This document shows, piece after piece, positions 1-14,146 of a stretch of 64,000 bases of DNA. The stretch is taken from positions 310,001-374,000 of the forward strand of contig NW_025931949.1 in NCBI RefSeq assembly GCF_000764305.2. The letters are read 5' to 3'. Made by a program: the position numbers and the translations under genes. Positions within the stretch are counted from its first letter, which is position 1, and every line of letters begins with the position of its first letter. The notes under the pieces were generated by a model. It searched no databases, had not been told where the DNA came from, and saw only the letters and a list, made by a program, of their open reading frames with translations. This DNA is from Hyalella azteca (taxonomy: Eukaryota; Arthropoda; Malacostraca; Amphipoda; Hyalellidae).

Positions 1-1353
1 AGCCAATAGCATGAAATTGAGTGCTCGCCAATTGCATGCAACGCGCTCTTGTTCTGATACTTGCGATTCCTTCGATAATCTTTCGGGGGCCGTTTAGCTT
101 AATCAGAAACCATTCCATTTTCGCTTGAGGTAAGTAGAATCGTTTGCCTTGAATGGCGTTGTTCGGGTCCCTATTGCAGCGTGACGAACTCTTTAGCTCT
201 TTGTCTTTGAATTCACTAACCTGTCGTTAAATCTATTCGTATCTGAAGGCACAGCAATTAGAGTTGCCGACGAAGGCTTTAATTATAATTGAAAACCTTA
301 GCTGTTAATTAAAACTTGATTATGTTGTTGGAATTATAATAAATTTTAACATTCAATGAAGGAAGTTATTGGGTCTAACTTGAAAAAAAGTTATCACACC
401 CTTAAATTTCCTTCCTATTATAAACAAGACGGGAATTCCCTTCAAAAATTATCAGAAGAATAGCTGTACAATGTGAGTACATAATTCAATATATATGTTT
501 GTTCAGTTTTTAGGATTTTGTTGTTTATAGCTTTAAATTATAGGAAAAGCATTATTTCATAAATTTCAGCTGCAAAACACGGATTATGGTACCTAATGGG
601 TATGAAAAGAGCTATTAATATATATGATTTATTTAAAGGTGGAAAAAATAAAAACAAACCTAATCGAAGGTGTTGATGTTTTTCCTCCCATAAAGCAGCT
701 ATTTCAGATTCAGAGCATTAATTTTAGATTTGTATTGATGCCAATTTATAAATGTAGAGTAAAGTCGTGTGGAAGTTCCTTGATAGGTTTAATTTACATT
801 GATTATGCAAAACTAAAGGATATTTTAGATATTTTTTGTTTAAAATATCTGAAAACACGGGAAAGGACAATTTTTCCGCTTAACATGATGACGTATTTAT
901 TCATGATATCCTACATATCGGCGATTTTTCCTGAAATCTATGAATTTGTTGGAGTTTGTTTGGAGCCTGTCACTGTCACACATGCAAAAGTGTAAATCCT
1001 TTTCGTGTAAGGCCACAACCTGGAGGTACAATTTTTTTAGTGTTGAAATGATGAGATGTTGAAAAAGGATGGGAAAGTAAATAGTTTAGAAATGTAAAGG
1101 CTATAATTATTTTGGTACGTGGGAATTGCATTCAAAAATAAAACGTTAGTTTCCTTTAAATGTCAAGCCTAGACTTGAATTGGGCTTCCGTGCTGTCGGT
1201 GCTGAATGTGGGCAAAATCGTTTCTTTTTTAACTAGTGCCCTACTTTAGTTTTAAAATTATTAACGTGTTTCGTTATGCGGGTTAATGGGATTCTCATGT
1301 TAAAAGGATTATCTATCGCGAGCAACGCGGGCTAACCTGTTAGTTTATTATTT

Positions 1354-1611
1354 TTATGAAGGTTTAGGTGTTGGAAGCATGGCGCTGTTGAATATATTGA
1401 GGATATTCGAGCGCGTATCCGCTTTATATTTTTCGGATAGGGATGCCACCTCGATTTCAAGTTTACTTATAATATTGGAATTATGACGCAATTCATTTTT
1501 TATAATGATCAATTCATCTTGAATCTTTATATCTTGTACCATACTACTGTTTTTTAGATTTTCTTGGTTGGTTAGATAATATTTCCACATGTTTGCTAGC
1601 TTCCCACTGAT
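1354..1611 (-). CDS. Possible terminal exon of an unrecognised minus-strand gene
   Basis: On the minus strand a good acceptor (T-rich tract ending in TTTTTAG) at 1613/1612 opens directly into an 85-codon frame that runs to a TAA at 1354. An AATAAA lies about ten bases beyond the stop. The peptide is hydrophilic and helical in its middle (for example the run SKLEIEVASLSEKYKAD) and ends in a proline-rich PTPKPS tail. An in-frame stop sits immediately upstream of the acceptor, as expected if translation enters by splicing. I do not recognise the family; a transposon-derived or nested gene is possible. The next exon would lie at higher coordinates and I could not find it. A chance ORF is a real alternative. 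Confidence 0.28.
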   Translation of the reverse strand: MSGKLANMWKYYLTNQENLKNSSMVQDIKIQDELIIIKNELRHNSNIISKLEIEVASLSEKYKADTRSNILNIFNSAMLPTPKPS

Positions 1612-3113
1612 CTAAAAATAAATTAGGAAATAAATGAATAATCAGTGAAAAATCATCACGCGATAGCAGTTGTTTTTTCGTCCGGTTGATTCATATATGA
1701 AGTAGTGATGTAATCAGGGTTAATTCTCATTCTTTCTGGTTGAAAAGTTAGCAAGTAAAATTTTTTGTTGCATGGATCACTTACTTATATCTCTTAGTTC
1801 ATTGTATCTGTCTGTGTATCTCCAGGCTTAAACTAATAATGGAAGTGCTTGCTTACCTTTGTAAAAACTTGAGTATAAGCACTAAGCACACTATGTGGAT
1901 GCAGTTGCTCAGTTCTATAAGCACACATTGCTAAGTTGTTGCGCAGAATTCGCAATGCTTTACTTCATACTTCATACTAATATATTAATGATCCACACTA
2001 AATAAATGACTCTCAGTACCCTGCATGGTTTTAAATAAGGATCACTGCAAATACCTTGGATTGTATAACAAAATTTTGACGTCTCTTATGTTGTATTACT
2101 ATATTTAATTTTTCGGAATATCGTATTTGGGGGATCTCATGGGGATCAAAAAATAACGATCATTTTTTTCTGCATTCTGTTTCAACAAGATTGGTATTTT
2201 CCAGCTTATTTAGTTAGGTGTTCAAACATTATTGGAAAATGCCTTGGATGCTTGGTTGAACAGGTTTGGATAATTATCACTGATGAACATGGATAAATTT
2301 TTTGCCACTATTTTGTGTGGGCAATGTTACCTATGTTGGCAATGGACTGTACAAGTATACAGGAGATTTACTGGCTAGCATAAGAAATGCCACACTGCCA
2401 CAGCTGTGACCTAAGGGAGGAGGTTTTCGCCACACGATCGAGCACAATTTCACGACCCATCATGTGGGGGTCGCTAATTCAAAAGTTTTTCATATTTTGA
2501 GCCAAAATTTTGGCAAATTTCGGTTGAAAAACGAATCAAATTATGTGTGAAATGTCATCAAAATTGGGGATGGTCAGGTTGGGACCTTTGGTATACGAGC
2601 AATGGAATGACCCCCAATAAACAAACTGTACAAATAAAACAAAACAAATAAAAAAGACATAAACAAACAAATACAAAAAATGAATTGTACAAGTTTTCAT
2701 ACCTCAGTATAGCATGTAACTGTCTTCGACATGCATTTGCGAAACATAAGTGTTCCCTGCCTGTTTTCTTTTTAATAATGTGGCATAAAAGTGATCACTG
2801 TTGGGGAGCTTGGTAGGCACTGAATTGCTTTGTTCTTTTGTACTATTTGTTTTCCCTTTCCCTTCGAAGCAAATTCATGGGCTTTAGATTGTTCTAAACT
2901 CTGGGCCCTGAGCCGCTAACTTTGGTACCAGAAAATGCTTAGGTACGTAGGAGCTGTCTGTCCCTGGTGCTGTTTGTTCGGACTCCTCATTTGCTAGACA
3001 CCCTGCACGTGTATCGTTTATGCTAGGCTTTAAATTTTGGTTCAAAATTTGTTAACATTTGCTGTAGCTGTTTTTAATAGCTAGGCTGTTGAACACAAGA
3101 GCCTAGGTATTAA

Positions 3114-3149
3114 TTACGAGCAAGCAACAGTTGAGTTGCTTGCTCGTAA
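3114..3149. repeat. Perfect inverted repeat, 15-bp arms and 6-nt loop
   Basis: The arms TTACGAGCAAGCAAC and GTTGCTTGCTCGTAA are perfect complements around the loop AGTTGA. At RNA level it would form a very stable hairpin. There is no terminal duplication or transposon end around it that I can see. Confidence 0.8.
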
Positions 3150-6100
3150 ATTGTTTATAACAACGATATCACTCAAAATTACATTCGGAATCATATATAG
3201 AAATTTTTTCATAATAAAAGGCTGAAATTTACTGCCGCGCTGATAAACTTTTCTAATGTAATATTGATTTAGATTACTCTTATTTAATACAAATGCAATT
3301 CATTACTCCAGTGAGATCTATAAAACCAAATTAGAGGCTAGTGCTCACTGGGCTGTGTTGTCTCTTATGGAAAAAATTAGCACAGATTATCTTTGTATTG
3401 CAGCGACCTCTTGCCTGTATCCGTCCAAGTTTGTTGCCTGTGACCGCTGGCATAACTTGGCCTTAATGACTTCTCGAGTACTACACCAAAGGACACTCGG
3501 AGTTCCTGAGGGACCGCCAAAGTTGTTACGGGTCGCGTTACTGAACGTCCGCGAAAGCTTGCGATTGTCGCGATATCGTTCAGTGCGCGCCCTGAATGGT
3601 GCGTTCGACGTCTATAGGAGGCATTGAAAAGTGGTCTTTGGTCTCAGTTGTAATCGAACTTAGAACTAACACGTAGAATATTGAATTGCCCTAATGAATA
3701 TAACTAGAATAGATAATAGATAGTAAGCACCATGCCATTGGCCAAGCTGAAAAAATAAACCCTACAAATGCATGATTTATGTTCAAATGTTTAAAATTAT
3801 CGGTGTATTTTTTTGTTGAAAGTGATTTACTTAATAATATTCACTGAGAGTTTTTAAATAACTTGTTAAGATAGATTTGGTTCTTTTGTGCATAATTTCT
3901 TGAGTGTTTGCGTTGGTTCCACCTGAATTTCTCCAAATCTGGAACTACTAGCGGAAGCCTTCGAAGGACTCGCTTCCCTTCATTTGCCGGGATTAGCATT
4001 CGGATTTGGATTGATGGCCTCAAACTCTGCTCCTGAGCGCGCAAATGCTCAGGGATTTGAGGCACCTGCCACATAACTAGTCTGGTGTGACACTGATGTT
4101 TGTCAGGCCGTGATCTTTCGGAGTTATGGTTTTAATTGAGATTCACGTGTCGCGTAGCGTTTGAAGAGATGTAATGTATTTAAATCATTTGAATAAAGCG
4201 TTAAATGTGTTGGTAATTGTAAATATTCCTAATAATCTGCATCAATCATTTGTTATGGATGCTTTATTATTTTGTGGATTAGAGAGATCACATTTAATAC
4301 TGATTGATGTATTGATATGAAAGCGATGCAATAGTTTACTATAAATAGTCTTCATAGATATAAACTACTGCAGAATTTCTGGTTAAATCTTTGTAGAATT
4401 TATCTAGGATGTAGAGTGAACTTGTAGGTCGTATCTTCCTTATATCCTGAATAATGGATGTCTTCAGAGACGTCCGACTCGTGTGGGTCTGCAGGTCTAG
4501 CGTGAGTGATATAAGCTCATGGCGTCTGTTAGTAATATCCTAGCCCTGATGTATCAGTGGGCTATTGTTATGCAGGTGTTGTCACGCTCTGGCTAGGCTA
4601 CTCACGTTGGCCTTGCTATACTCCGAACAAAGATTGTTGCAACGAAATATGTTGTACTGATATCTCTTGGCTCTAGCCAAATTTCTCTCGAGATACGGTT
4701 TTCAATAAATTTATTTGCAACGGCTTATCCTGCCTAAAGAAATCAGCTCCGCAAATGGTCCAATGAATAGAGGTTTTCTGGCTGCATGAAACGCGTAACC
4801 GTTGTAAATTGCAGTCCTGGAACGAATGAGAAAAAAACTTGTGCAACAAGAAAATGTCTCCAGGTTCGCTATAATGCAAGGATGTAATCAAATAAATGTT
4901 CTGCATCTTGCGTAATTCTTAGGAGAGACTTCTGTATCATTTAAAGGTGTTCATAGATTCAGAACCAAATTCCAACGTACAGAATGAAGTCATTTCTATT
5001 AAATTGGTTGACGACCACGTTGCATGCTCGTCCAGCTGCGAGACGGTCGGCAGCTGTGCATCGATTTGCACTGCGGTGGCTCTGCGTCCCGTATACGCAC
5101 GGTACCAGCTGTTCTCGATACTGTATAGATCGCTATCGATATATGTGAACAAACGGTTTTCCCCGTGCATTGAACTGGCGTGCGGCTGATGGTTGATATC
5201 AATTACCAACCAGCACGGTAACTTTAACATAATTAATAAGTTTAATAAGTTTAATGTTTGCTGCATACACAAAAAAAAAAATATAAATATTATCTGGAAA
5301 TGTTCATAAATTAAACGTCTATCTCTTTGTTGAAGTAGCTGAAGCCTGCTTGCCCAGTAATGTCATTGCTACCTGAAAGTGACATTATTATTAATCGCAG
5401 CTCCCCATTTGCAAACATGCATTCGTATTATTGCATTTCATTGCCTTATGACATTGATACGTGTCCAATTCTAGCTGTATTTTTTTTATGCAAGTTGCTT
5501 ATCTCACCACACGCTGGATTAAAACATGGCTCACGAGTGATCCGTATCTTTATGGAATCTTTGATTTGTTCGTTTTTAACATGGTATGGTTTAACCCGTC
5601 TCACTGTACCTCTCATAATGCGAGCAATTAATTTTACATAACATATTCTACTATTGTCGCTAGAGATGGGGAACATGGCTTGACACACCATTAAGCTGCG
5701 GTATATACACTACGCAGTTAAGCTCCAGCTCTCATGTGGTCCTGACATGGAAGAATGATTACTCGCTCCTGATAAATGTATCGGAAAACACGGCTTCTCT
5801 TGAGCCGTTCTCCTCACAGAATCTTGGGTCCAGCAAATTTTCGATTAAAAGAAATTGAGTACCGTTAGTGCACGGCTTAGATTGTTCCTGAAACTTTTCT
5901 CATGGGTCAAGGACTCGGTTTTGAATTTAATGTGGTTAAATAGACGTTTTTCATTTTTTGCAGTCCTGTTTTACTTGGGTTTCTGCAAATCCGAAACTTT
6001 TAGAGGATTTCGTGTCATTAACTTGTTTCAATTTACCGGTTACTCTTGGAATATGTTCCAACTCAAAATGTTACAACTTTGAAACTAAGATGTAGAATTT

Positions 6101-9100
6101 CATTAATCAATCGGAGGATTAACTTTAAGTTCGTTTCATTTCATCGCTAGATAATTTTAAATGATACAGCACTTGTTTTCTTTCAGCGTTGCGCTCTACA
6201 AAATTTTCTGTACACGTCGTGATAGATTATTCGTTTATTTCATCCTGTTAATTTTTGGCATCGATGTTTGAAAGGTCGTAATCGTCGAGGTCTGATAATC
6301 GATTTTTGACGTTGATTTCTGGAAAAATCGTTCATTTTCTCAAGCCGCCAAGCATTGGGCAGGTTACGCCACAATTCTTAAGAGCTAATGTGCGGAAGGT
6401 TTATTTTCTTTATAAATAAACATTTGTTTTTCTCAAATCCGTTGAGAACTTTAATATTTGTAAGAAAAATATATAGTGGTGGCTATATGAATATAGCCTT
6501 CACTCTGATGTTCCCTTGAAAATATCGTTAATTGTTACCAATTTCAGTCGATTCCTTATCCATCCTTCACAGCAGTTGGTGCTCTCATATCTATGGCTGG
6601 TTCAGCTGTCAATTATCCATGATGAATTGAGACAACGTTGACGCTGACGAATTTTGATTCTTGCAAAATTCGTATTTTCATCATCGAACGACTTGAGTTA
6701 CAAGCTACTCACTGACGTCATGAATTTTCGGAGTGGAAAATTCCATTGTCTCACATGCCATCCAGCTAAATCTAACCTCATTTCCACTCACAATAATAAT
6801 GTGAGTATGTTCATCCGATTCTACGCAATGTGTCTCCACCTCTTCTTTCTATGTATTTTTTCCCGTTATTTGTGAACGTTATTAATTCGAGTTATCCACT
6901 TTATTTTCGAATCTGCAACGAAATTGAAGGGATATTACTATTTATTTCCTATGGGTTTCACCAAAATTGGATGCAATGTTTCTCATTCAAGTATGCATGC
7001 CAGGACACAATTGTTTTCTCATTCCAGCGCGTTAAAGTGACGAAATAAAGAGTTTAATCTTCGAATTTATCTCTGATCTTGGATAGTGAATCCTGGTTCT
7101 CCTATTTCTCTTGTCATTGAGCGGAACCGGAAAAATTCCTCCTGAGTAAGTGCACCTTATGTCAGTTTTAGACAATAATTTTGAACTACTATTTTCAAGT
7201 CTTGGCAGCTTTGCCTTTCTTTGGTTTCAAGACAAAAGACGCGTCACTTCCAGGCTTATTCAACCCGTCCGTGTTTAAATCCTGCTCTGCAATTCAGCCA
7301 CTCGTTTGTTTCAAAAGCTACCGAACTTTTGCAGGGTTTGGATGGAGGAATTCATTAAAAGTGAGTCTCGTCTGATTTTCCTTGAGCTCAATTTTACGGC
7401 AACTCAGTGTTTGTTGGGAGGACGGTAGTTCTATGACCAAACAAAAAATTTTATTTTTAGGGCAGGTAAACATCGGCTTCTCACCAAAATGAGTATTTTA
7501 AGAAGTTTCTTTATTTTATTTTAAGCAATGTTGAATAGAATATAAATTATTATCAAAGGTGTAGTAATGTTTCACATTTACCTTAGAAATTCAATGGGTT
7601 CAATCCTTGATATTTGCTTGTTTTGAGCTTCAAGGATTTTACTACGTATCATGTTTTAGCATTATTACACAATGCACATGTCACTCAGTTTTAAAATATT
7701 ATCACATCTACTACCTTCATCTGTCTCATCGTTCATGGACTACCGCGTAAGTCTCACAGTATCGCAAGCCTCCCTGCAAGATGTTATTTACTAATCGAAT
7801 GCCAGCTGAGATGGGGTATTCTGGTGGTGCTGTGTTAGAGCCATTGCTATTGACTATTACCTGTGAGGCTGCATCCTCTTTAAGACCAAAGTATTGCAGC
7901 TTCTGCTGCTGCTAAACTCTCATAGTTTGTGCTTCTTGACTTCTGTTACATTTCATTCATTCCAAATATATTGGGGAATGTCCTGATTATCACAGAGAGA
8001 AGCAACTGACGTTCCCGAATCAATACTCTGGTACAACTTGCATTATGAGAAGGCGGTCATATGGGCTTAGCTGTCGTGGTTAGTGCCATAGCTTTCTGCC
8101 TGAATGCTGCTGTCCCAACTATTTATTTTTATTGGGCTTCGCAAAACGCATGCCTGCTTGGGCGATGAAAATTCTTCACTTCGTCAGAATTGGCTCCCAG
8201 AGAAAAAATTGTGTATTTATTCCTTGAATTCTTGCATTGGCTTGAACATATTTTAATTGTTATTGTCTGAAAACTACTTGCTTGCTATTTTTTTAGAATT
8301 TCCTGTTTGTGGAAAAGCATTTACCTGCAGCGATTGCGTGCATCGAGCTTAAGCCTCCATATGTAGAGAAAATTGGGTTTGAATATCACCCGTTTCTGAT
8401 GATGATTTTGTGCCTTATTTCGTCCGATGTAAGCATCATTCAATTCGCCGGCTACCTAGGATCTTAGGTTTTTTTGCGCTGTTGTATTCATCGTATAAAG
8501 CTACAAGGTCGATGATGCCACATTACAAAGCCTTCTCTTGTTAGCCTAAGCTAGAAATTGTGCTTTTATCTAGCTTCTTTTGTTCCCAAATTAAATCTTG
8601 TAGTATTAAGAATTTAGAGCCCGATCTATCATTGTATTGTCCTGGTGACGTCCAACTTTTTCTAATCGTATTTTTCTTAAAGTAATGGCTTCCTAGCCAG
8701 CTCCAAAGTTCCTCCGAGAGAAATTCTTTACTGAGCTACTCGACTCGAGTTTCCTAGCAATCAGCGGCGCTTCAGGTCAATAAGGAATGTTCTAACCGGG
8801 GCGCTCTGGCCCGCGACCGTGCCGATGCTTGCAAGCCTCACTTGGCAATTGCCGCCCGACGGTATTGTGCGCACCAGCCTACCTAGGCCTTGTTTGTGAC
8901 CTGCACAGGAAGAGAAATCGTATCATTGTTTCCTGCCGTGCATTCGGGGCTCTATTGTGCTCCTTGTCTTGATATTTCAAGGCCTCTCTGTTGGGCGACC
9001 CCTGTGGATGCAACAATTTTTTAGTGTCACATGTTGGCGTGGTTTGTCTTCCATGATGGTGAGAAAAGACCAGTTTATCGTTGGAAAGAAATTGCTTTAT

Positions 9101-9273
9101 ACTTTGATTTCACTAGTGAGTATTATTTCAATAGGTTGCTTTAATAATTCAAATAATAACTTATTTGCATGCAACATCGGCGTTCTGCATGGATAAATTG
9201 GCACAATTTCTACGACGGTTGACAGTCACTCTGTTTAATTTTTCACATTAGATAACTGCTATCTAGCTTTCAG

Positions 9274-9351
9274 TTTTACTTATTATTTTTAGTGGATGTT
9301 TTCGATATAATATTTTACTTATTATTTTGAGTGGATCTTTTCGATATAATA
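9274..9351. repeat. 39-bp direct tandem duplication
   Basis: Two adjacent near-identical 39-bp units begin ttttacttattattttKag and share gtggatNttttcgatataa. This is a simple local duplication in AT-rich intronic sequence. Confidence 0.75.
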
Positions 9352-10355
9352 TTTCCTGTAATCGATATAAATTTAATTTGTTTGATTTTAGTGCTTCTCG
9401 CGCCCTTTCCGTCCAACCTACACGTCCCGTGCAATATTCTCATGGGCAACTTATCAAGCGAGATACAAGGACCTTTTCGATCATTCTTGCAAACATTCTT
9501 AGCAAAAAACATGCCTACTAACATCCTTGCAAAAATTCGAACTAATTTTGTTGTGCATTATCGCAAAAATTCGAATTAAATCTGTTTCTTGATTTAAAAT
9601 TATTTGATTTATTAATTTGTCAGCATGTGCTTCTGCTTTGGATGATACTTGCGTGTGTTCGTCTGTGCTTTAAAATGAATTTTCTCATTTATTATTTTGA
9701 AAAAGCATGGCATTGAACCTCAGTCGTTAAAGCATTAAATTCTGATGTGATTGTATGTATACTTCACTTGTCTATCTTTGCAATTTCATCTATCAACATC
9801 TTATCCCTTGGTTGATTGACTCTCTGGTAGTCTGGAGCTCCTCACTTTTTACTATGGCCGCGTTGTGTTATTTAGATTTCTATCGACTTCTGATATTTTT
9901 TGTCGTGTCATCCTTACTATCCTCAGGTTGTACATCTTCCTGCTCCCGCTTGCATGCGGTCGAAGATTTACTTCGCCATGCAGGTTAACAGAATTGTTAT
10001 TTCACCTCCTGCCGTGTTGCGGTTTGTAAACTGTTATATTGTCTTGCTAGATTTTTGGGCTTATAAGTAAAATTTAATAATCTTTATGGAGTCATATGAA
10101 TGTAAACGATGCGTTTTACTATTTCCGTTTCTCCTGGATCAGCGACAGTTTGCGTTTCTTGTGTGAGGATAATTACGAAAACTGAAGTTTACGTCACAAA
10201 GAGTTTTATAGAATACGTTTTTCGGTACCGTTCCACGTACTTGACAAAGTTAGGGTAAGAATCTGCTCTTCTCTGCGACGCTTTTAGCGCTGCAGGGGCC
10301 ATACTTTCAAAAAAGTTAAGAGATCGTTAGTTCATCAGCCAGTCATTGACGGCCT

Positions 10356-10499
10356 TTCAAGCAAAATCCACCAATCAAAGACAAGAAAATAAAGCGTAAG
10401 TACTTCAAGCAAAATCAACCAATCGTAGACAAGAAAATAGAGCGTAAGTACTTCAAGCAAAATCCGCCAATCAAAGACAAGAAAATAGAGCGTAAGTAC
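10356..10499. repeat. 48-bp tandem repeat, three copies
   Basis: Units start at 10356, 10404 and 10452, each beginning ttcaagcaaaatc and ending gcgtaagtac. Copies differ at only a few bases (ccaccaatcaaag, aaccaatcgtag and cgccaatcaaag variants). Each unit carries GCGTAAGTAC, a good splice-donor-like string, repeated three times on the + strand. Confidence 0.85.
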
Positions 10500-11940
10500 T
10501 TATACGTTCACTTAGCCAGTTTTGAAAGTATAGCCACAGGAACATATGAGCTGCAGATGTGCTTGTGCTGCGAGTTTCCGGAGACGACAGCCCGTCCGTT
10601 AAAGTTGCGGTGCGCGGCTGCGGGTCTCGTCTATGTTCTAGTCTACGTGGAATAAATGCCTGACTCCAGGTAATATGTTCAATCAATGGGGTTTAAGTCT
10701 ATTTATTCAATATAATAAGTTGCAATGTCAGCGCATTAAATTGTACATTGGCGAATTTTTTTCTAACGGTGATTCAGATAATTTGTTTGTATTTTTGAGC
10801 TCAACTCTTTATATTTTCGACGAAATAATCTCTTATTGCGTGAATAAATCGCTACCCTTGCTTTATCTTGAATTGCATTACGTTCGTTAGTATTTAGTCC
10901 GCATCTAGCAATTGAAATCATACAGCGTGTGAACATTTTTCACTGCAGCTATTCTTCACTTGCAGTCCAATTTTCAACCACGACACAGTTTGTTGTCATG
11001 ATTTAATCCACCCTCCCGATCTATCCATTATAATGTGGATTATGGATGCTATTTTTGCGCGAGGTAATAGCCTCACCGTTTACAATCACATAAGCCAGCA
11101 TCCTGAGATAGCTCATGTGTTGTTGGGTCAGATTTTTTTTTTGTATTGGTCGCCTCCTCACCCTACTGGGGCAGTGTCATTTTTTTTAATTTTTGTTGTG
11201 ATGTATATTTTTCTATCAGTGTTTCCTTTCGTAATGCAAGTTTTTGCTTCACGTTGTGGCATCGCACCTTGTTCATTTCCTAAGAATATAACTTAAAACT
11301 CCTATATTTAACGCATGTTAGCGGATTCCTACCATAAAAGGGTTTGTGACGGCCTGGCCGGCTTTTAAAAGGCTTAAATGGACGTCAATCTTCAAGCCTA
11401 TTTCTTCATTTCCGTGTCCTTGCGTGTCGCTCATGTAATTTCCTCGCCATTATGACAACGCATCACAACATTCCCGGGATAAATCTGACCGCGCGTCATT
11501 TTTGATCGAGGGCATTAATCTTGAATTTTTTAAAACTTTCTTGCACTAGAGATTCTATTTCAGAAGCGAGGTCATAATTTCTTTCCTAAAAATAGAACCT
11601 TCAATTGAAATATATTTAAAAACTCTATTAAAATTTGTTTTCAAAATTTGAAACTCAAATTTGCGATTTTATTTTTCGTCATTTTAAAATGCTTTCTGAC
11701 ATGTTTTGCAACACTTTTTTTGAACCGGCGTTTAGATTAAATTACATTATCCGGGGAGATATGTTATTTTCGACAAAAAATTTTCCTGAATGTTCTTCAA
11801 ATTATGTACTTTTATTTATTAATCGATTGATTCTTCTTCGCTTCATGTGCATCTAATTGACATTATTATCTTCTTCGCTGTTCTGTCCGTTCTTATCTAT
11901 CTTGATTTCTCGTATGTACAAAATCAAGTACGATTGGTCA

Positions 11941-12006
11941 ATGCCCACTTCTGAACAGTGCCCACTTCTACAGAGGATGCCCACGTCTGGACAGTGCCCA
12001 CTTCTG
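11941..12006. repeat. Degenerate short repeat (tgcccacttctg)
   Basis: Four imperfect copies of a 12-17 bp unit containing tgcccac[ta]tctg, separated by acag. A decayed minisatellite; no coding meaning seen. Confidence 0.6.
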
Positions 12007-13088
12007 CATCTATTTCCTGTACGCAGCAATTTCAGCAAGACGGTCGCTGAACAGATTCTCTTTTTGCTAGTATTGATAGATCTTCCTTATGCAAACACTT
12101 GCTCATTCTCGTCTAAGATCGAGGTGCTGTTTGTTTTTACCTTCACAAGACACGGAAGATATCTATTTACATAAATCTTACTTGTCTATCAGGTGAATGT
12201 GGACCTGAATCTTGTGAATGTCTAAAGCTAAAGCCTACTCATTTCATTGCAGCAGCTGCAAAAAATATATATTTCTTTTCCCTCGGAAATTCAAAGCCTC
12301 AGCACCGCTACTTTTTGCTTAGGACCAACATGGATCCTTTCCAGCCGGTCTCTGAAGCTTTGTCTTATGGCTGTCCAGGCCTGTAAGCTTTTATCTGGAG
12401 CTCAATGGGCTGTGAAAATGAAAGCAATTCTTTAGGTCTTTTATTTATTCAAATGTGGAATAAACTTAGGGATTGAGAACGAAAAACTGTTTGTTAGGGT
12501 AGATTTAGTATGGTCTTGCTTCTATATAAGCAGGAAATCGTTTCTTTATGAACTGAAATTTCTCGGAAGTTTGAAATTGAATAGATTCATCTGAGCACAG
12601 TGATTCATTTACTGAATCCTCTACCGCTACTTAAACCATCATCAGTCTCTGATTTGTACGTAAATGAGTATTTGAATGTATCGAACCATATTCTTCCATC
12701 GTGTTATTTGTGCGTTGATACGTTGCTTCTTAGATGAAGTCGATGAGTTGGCAAAACTTTGGATCTAGAGTTCCATTAGGTCTGAAAGAATTGCAGCACG
12801 AGAGGGGACTCTCAATCTGCAATGGAAGTCTATATGGGAAAGTGAAAAGTGAAGGTCGAAGCGATTATATTGTCAAAGTTGGTAAACCAACATACCCACT
12901 CTACTTCCCACCAGGCAAATGACGTTTAAACACCGTTTAATTAGAGTTTATTCTACGAAACAACAATTAAATCAACGGCGATTTAGATGCTTGGTGAGTT
13001 GTTTATGCTGATGTTCGTAAATTGGAGCATTGATTGCTGTAGCATGTCATTATAGATATTTTTATCATGGCCTTGGTACAGTTATAAG

Positions 13089-13136
13089 TGTGTAAGATAC
13101 ACAACATAAGTATGTAAGGTTTACAACATAAGTATA
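13089..13136. repeat. Short tandem duplication (~22-24 bp x2)
   Basis: Two imperfect adjacent copies of a unit ending acaacataagtat. Minor intronic repeat. Confidence 0.5.
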
Positions 13137-14098
13137 CATGTAATATTCTCTCAACAATCAAGAAGCATGCGATGACAATTTTGTGTTATGTCGCTGTGAT
13201 AAATTTTTCAGTGAATAAAGGAAAATTATTGGCGATATCCGGGCTTCGTTCCATGACCCAGTTCAAGTTGACAATTCACCTGAACAACGTCGATACTATG
13301 CTTTCTAATTGAAGATTTCCAATGCTCAAATGTCAGAGACATGCAGCTTTCACAATAACCGAGGACTGCCAGGCTCTTGTCACACTCGATGCTAGTATTG
13401 ACTACTATTACTGGACTGCAGTTCGTTCTGTTCTTGGAATTTTTTTTCACCGAAATACGATAGTACGATTTAACCAGTTTCAATTTTATTTTTTTTATGT
13501 TGGCGCCACTTTGAGTGTACAGTTATAACTTGAGAAAAATTATGCTTCTATCTCTTCTATTGCTCTTAGTTTTATATTCCCCAAACCTTAATGAACGTTT
13601 CGTTTTTGTTGCATTTGGCCTGGGTTTATTTGGAAATGTATCTGCGTTATCTGCTCTTCAAGTGGATGAAGCTGTTCGGAATTTTAGAGTTTTGAAGTTT
13701 GGCATTTTGTTCAGTTGATTTGGTACAAGATTAATGTTATGTCATTCCCCGTCATTTTTGTGTTATAGTTTACACATTATCCGGAAAGAATGACATAATT
13801 CCGTGACAACGATGCAGTTAATTTAATTTTGATTTACGGTTTTCATAAATTAATTAAGCCTTCCGGTAGAAAATGATATGATTAAATTGAAATTGTAATA
13901 CGCAAGAGTATACTTTTCAAAAACTTCCTAGAAGTGACCGAATATTTCCATTTGCGAAAAATTTCGCTCATCTGTTAATTTATAATTCTTCAGTGAATGG
14001 GACTTATTGTCAAGTTTGAAACACAAAAACTATATTTTTCAAGCTCTAGTTGAATTTATGCTGGAAATATATTTTTGATAATAATTAAATTATTAATT

Positions 14099-14146
14099 AT
14101 TAAGTGATAAAATAAATAAGGAAAATTTTTTATTTTATCACTTAAT
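14099..14146. repeat. AT-rich inverted repeat, 17-bp arms
   Basis: The arms ATTAAGTGATAAAATAA and TTATTTTATCACTTAAT are perfectly complementary, with a 14-nt spacer. It could be a small foldback element or the remains of paired transposon ends. No target duplication is evident. Confidence 0.75.

Noticed and set aside
3841..4143. Open minus-strand frame of about 97 codons
   Set aside because: It reads fairly protein-like, but no family, acceptor or poly(A) signal could be matched; not strong enough to annotate.
7209..7360. Open segment between a possible acceptor and an AAAA|GTGAGTC donor
   Set aside because: The donor is good, but the acceptor is poor, its end phase does not fit the next candidate exon, and the peptide is not rod-like.
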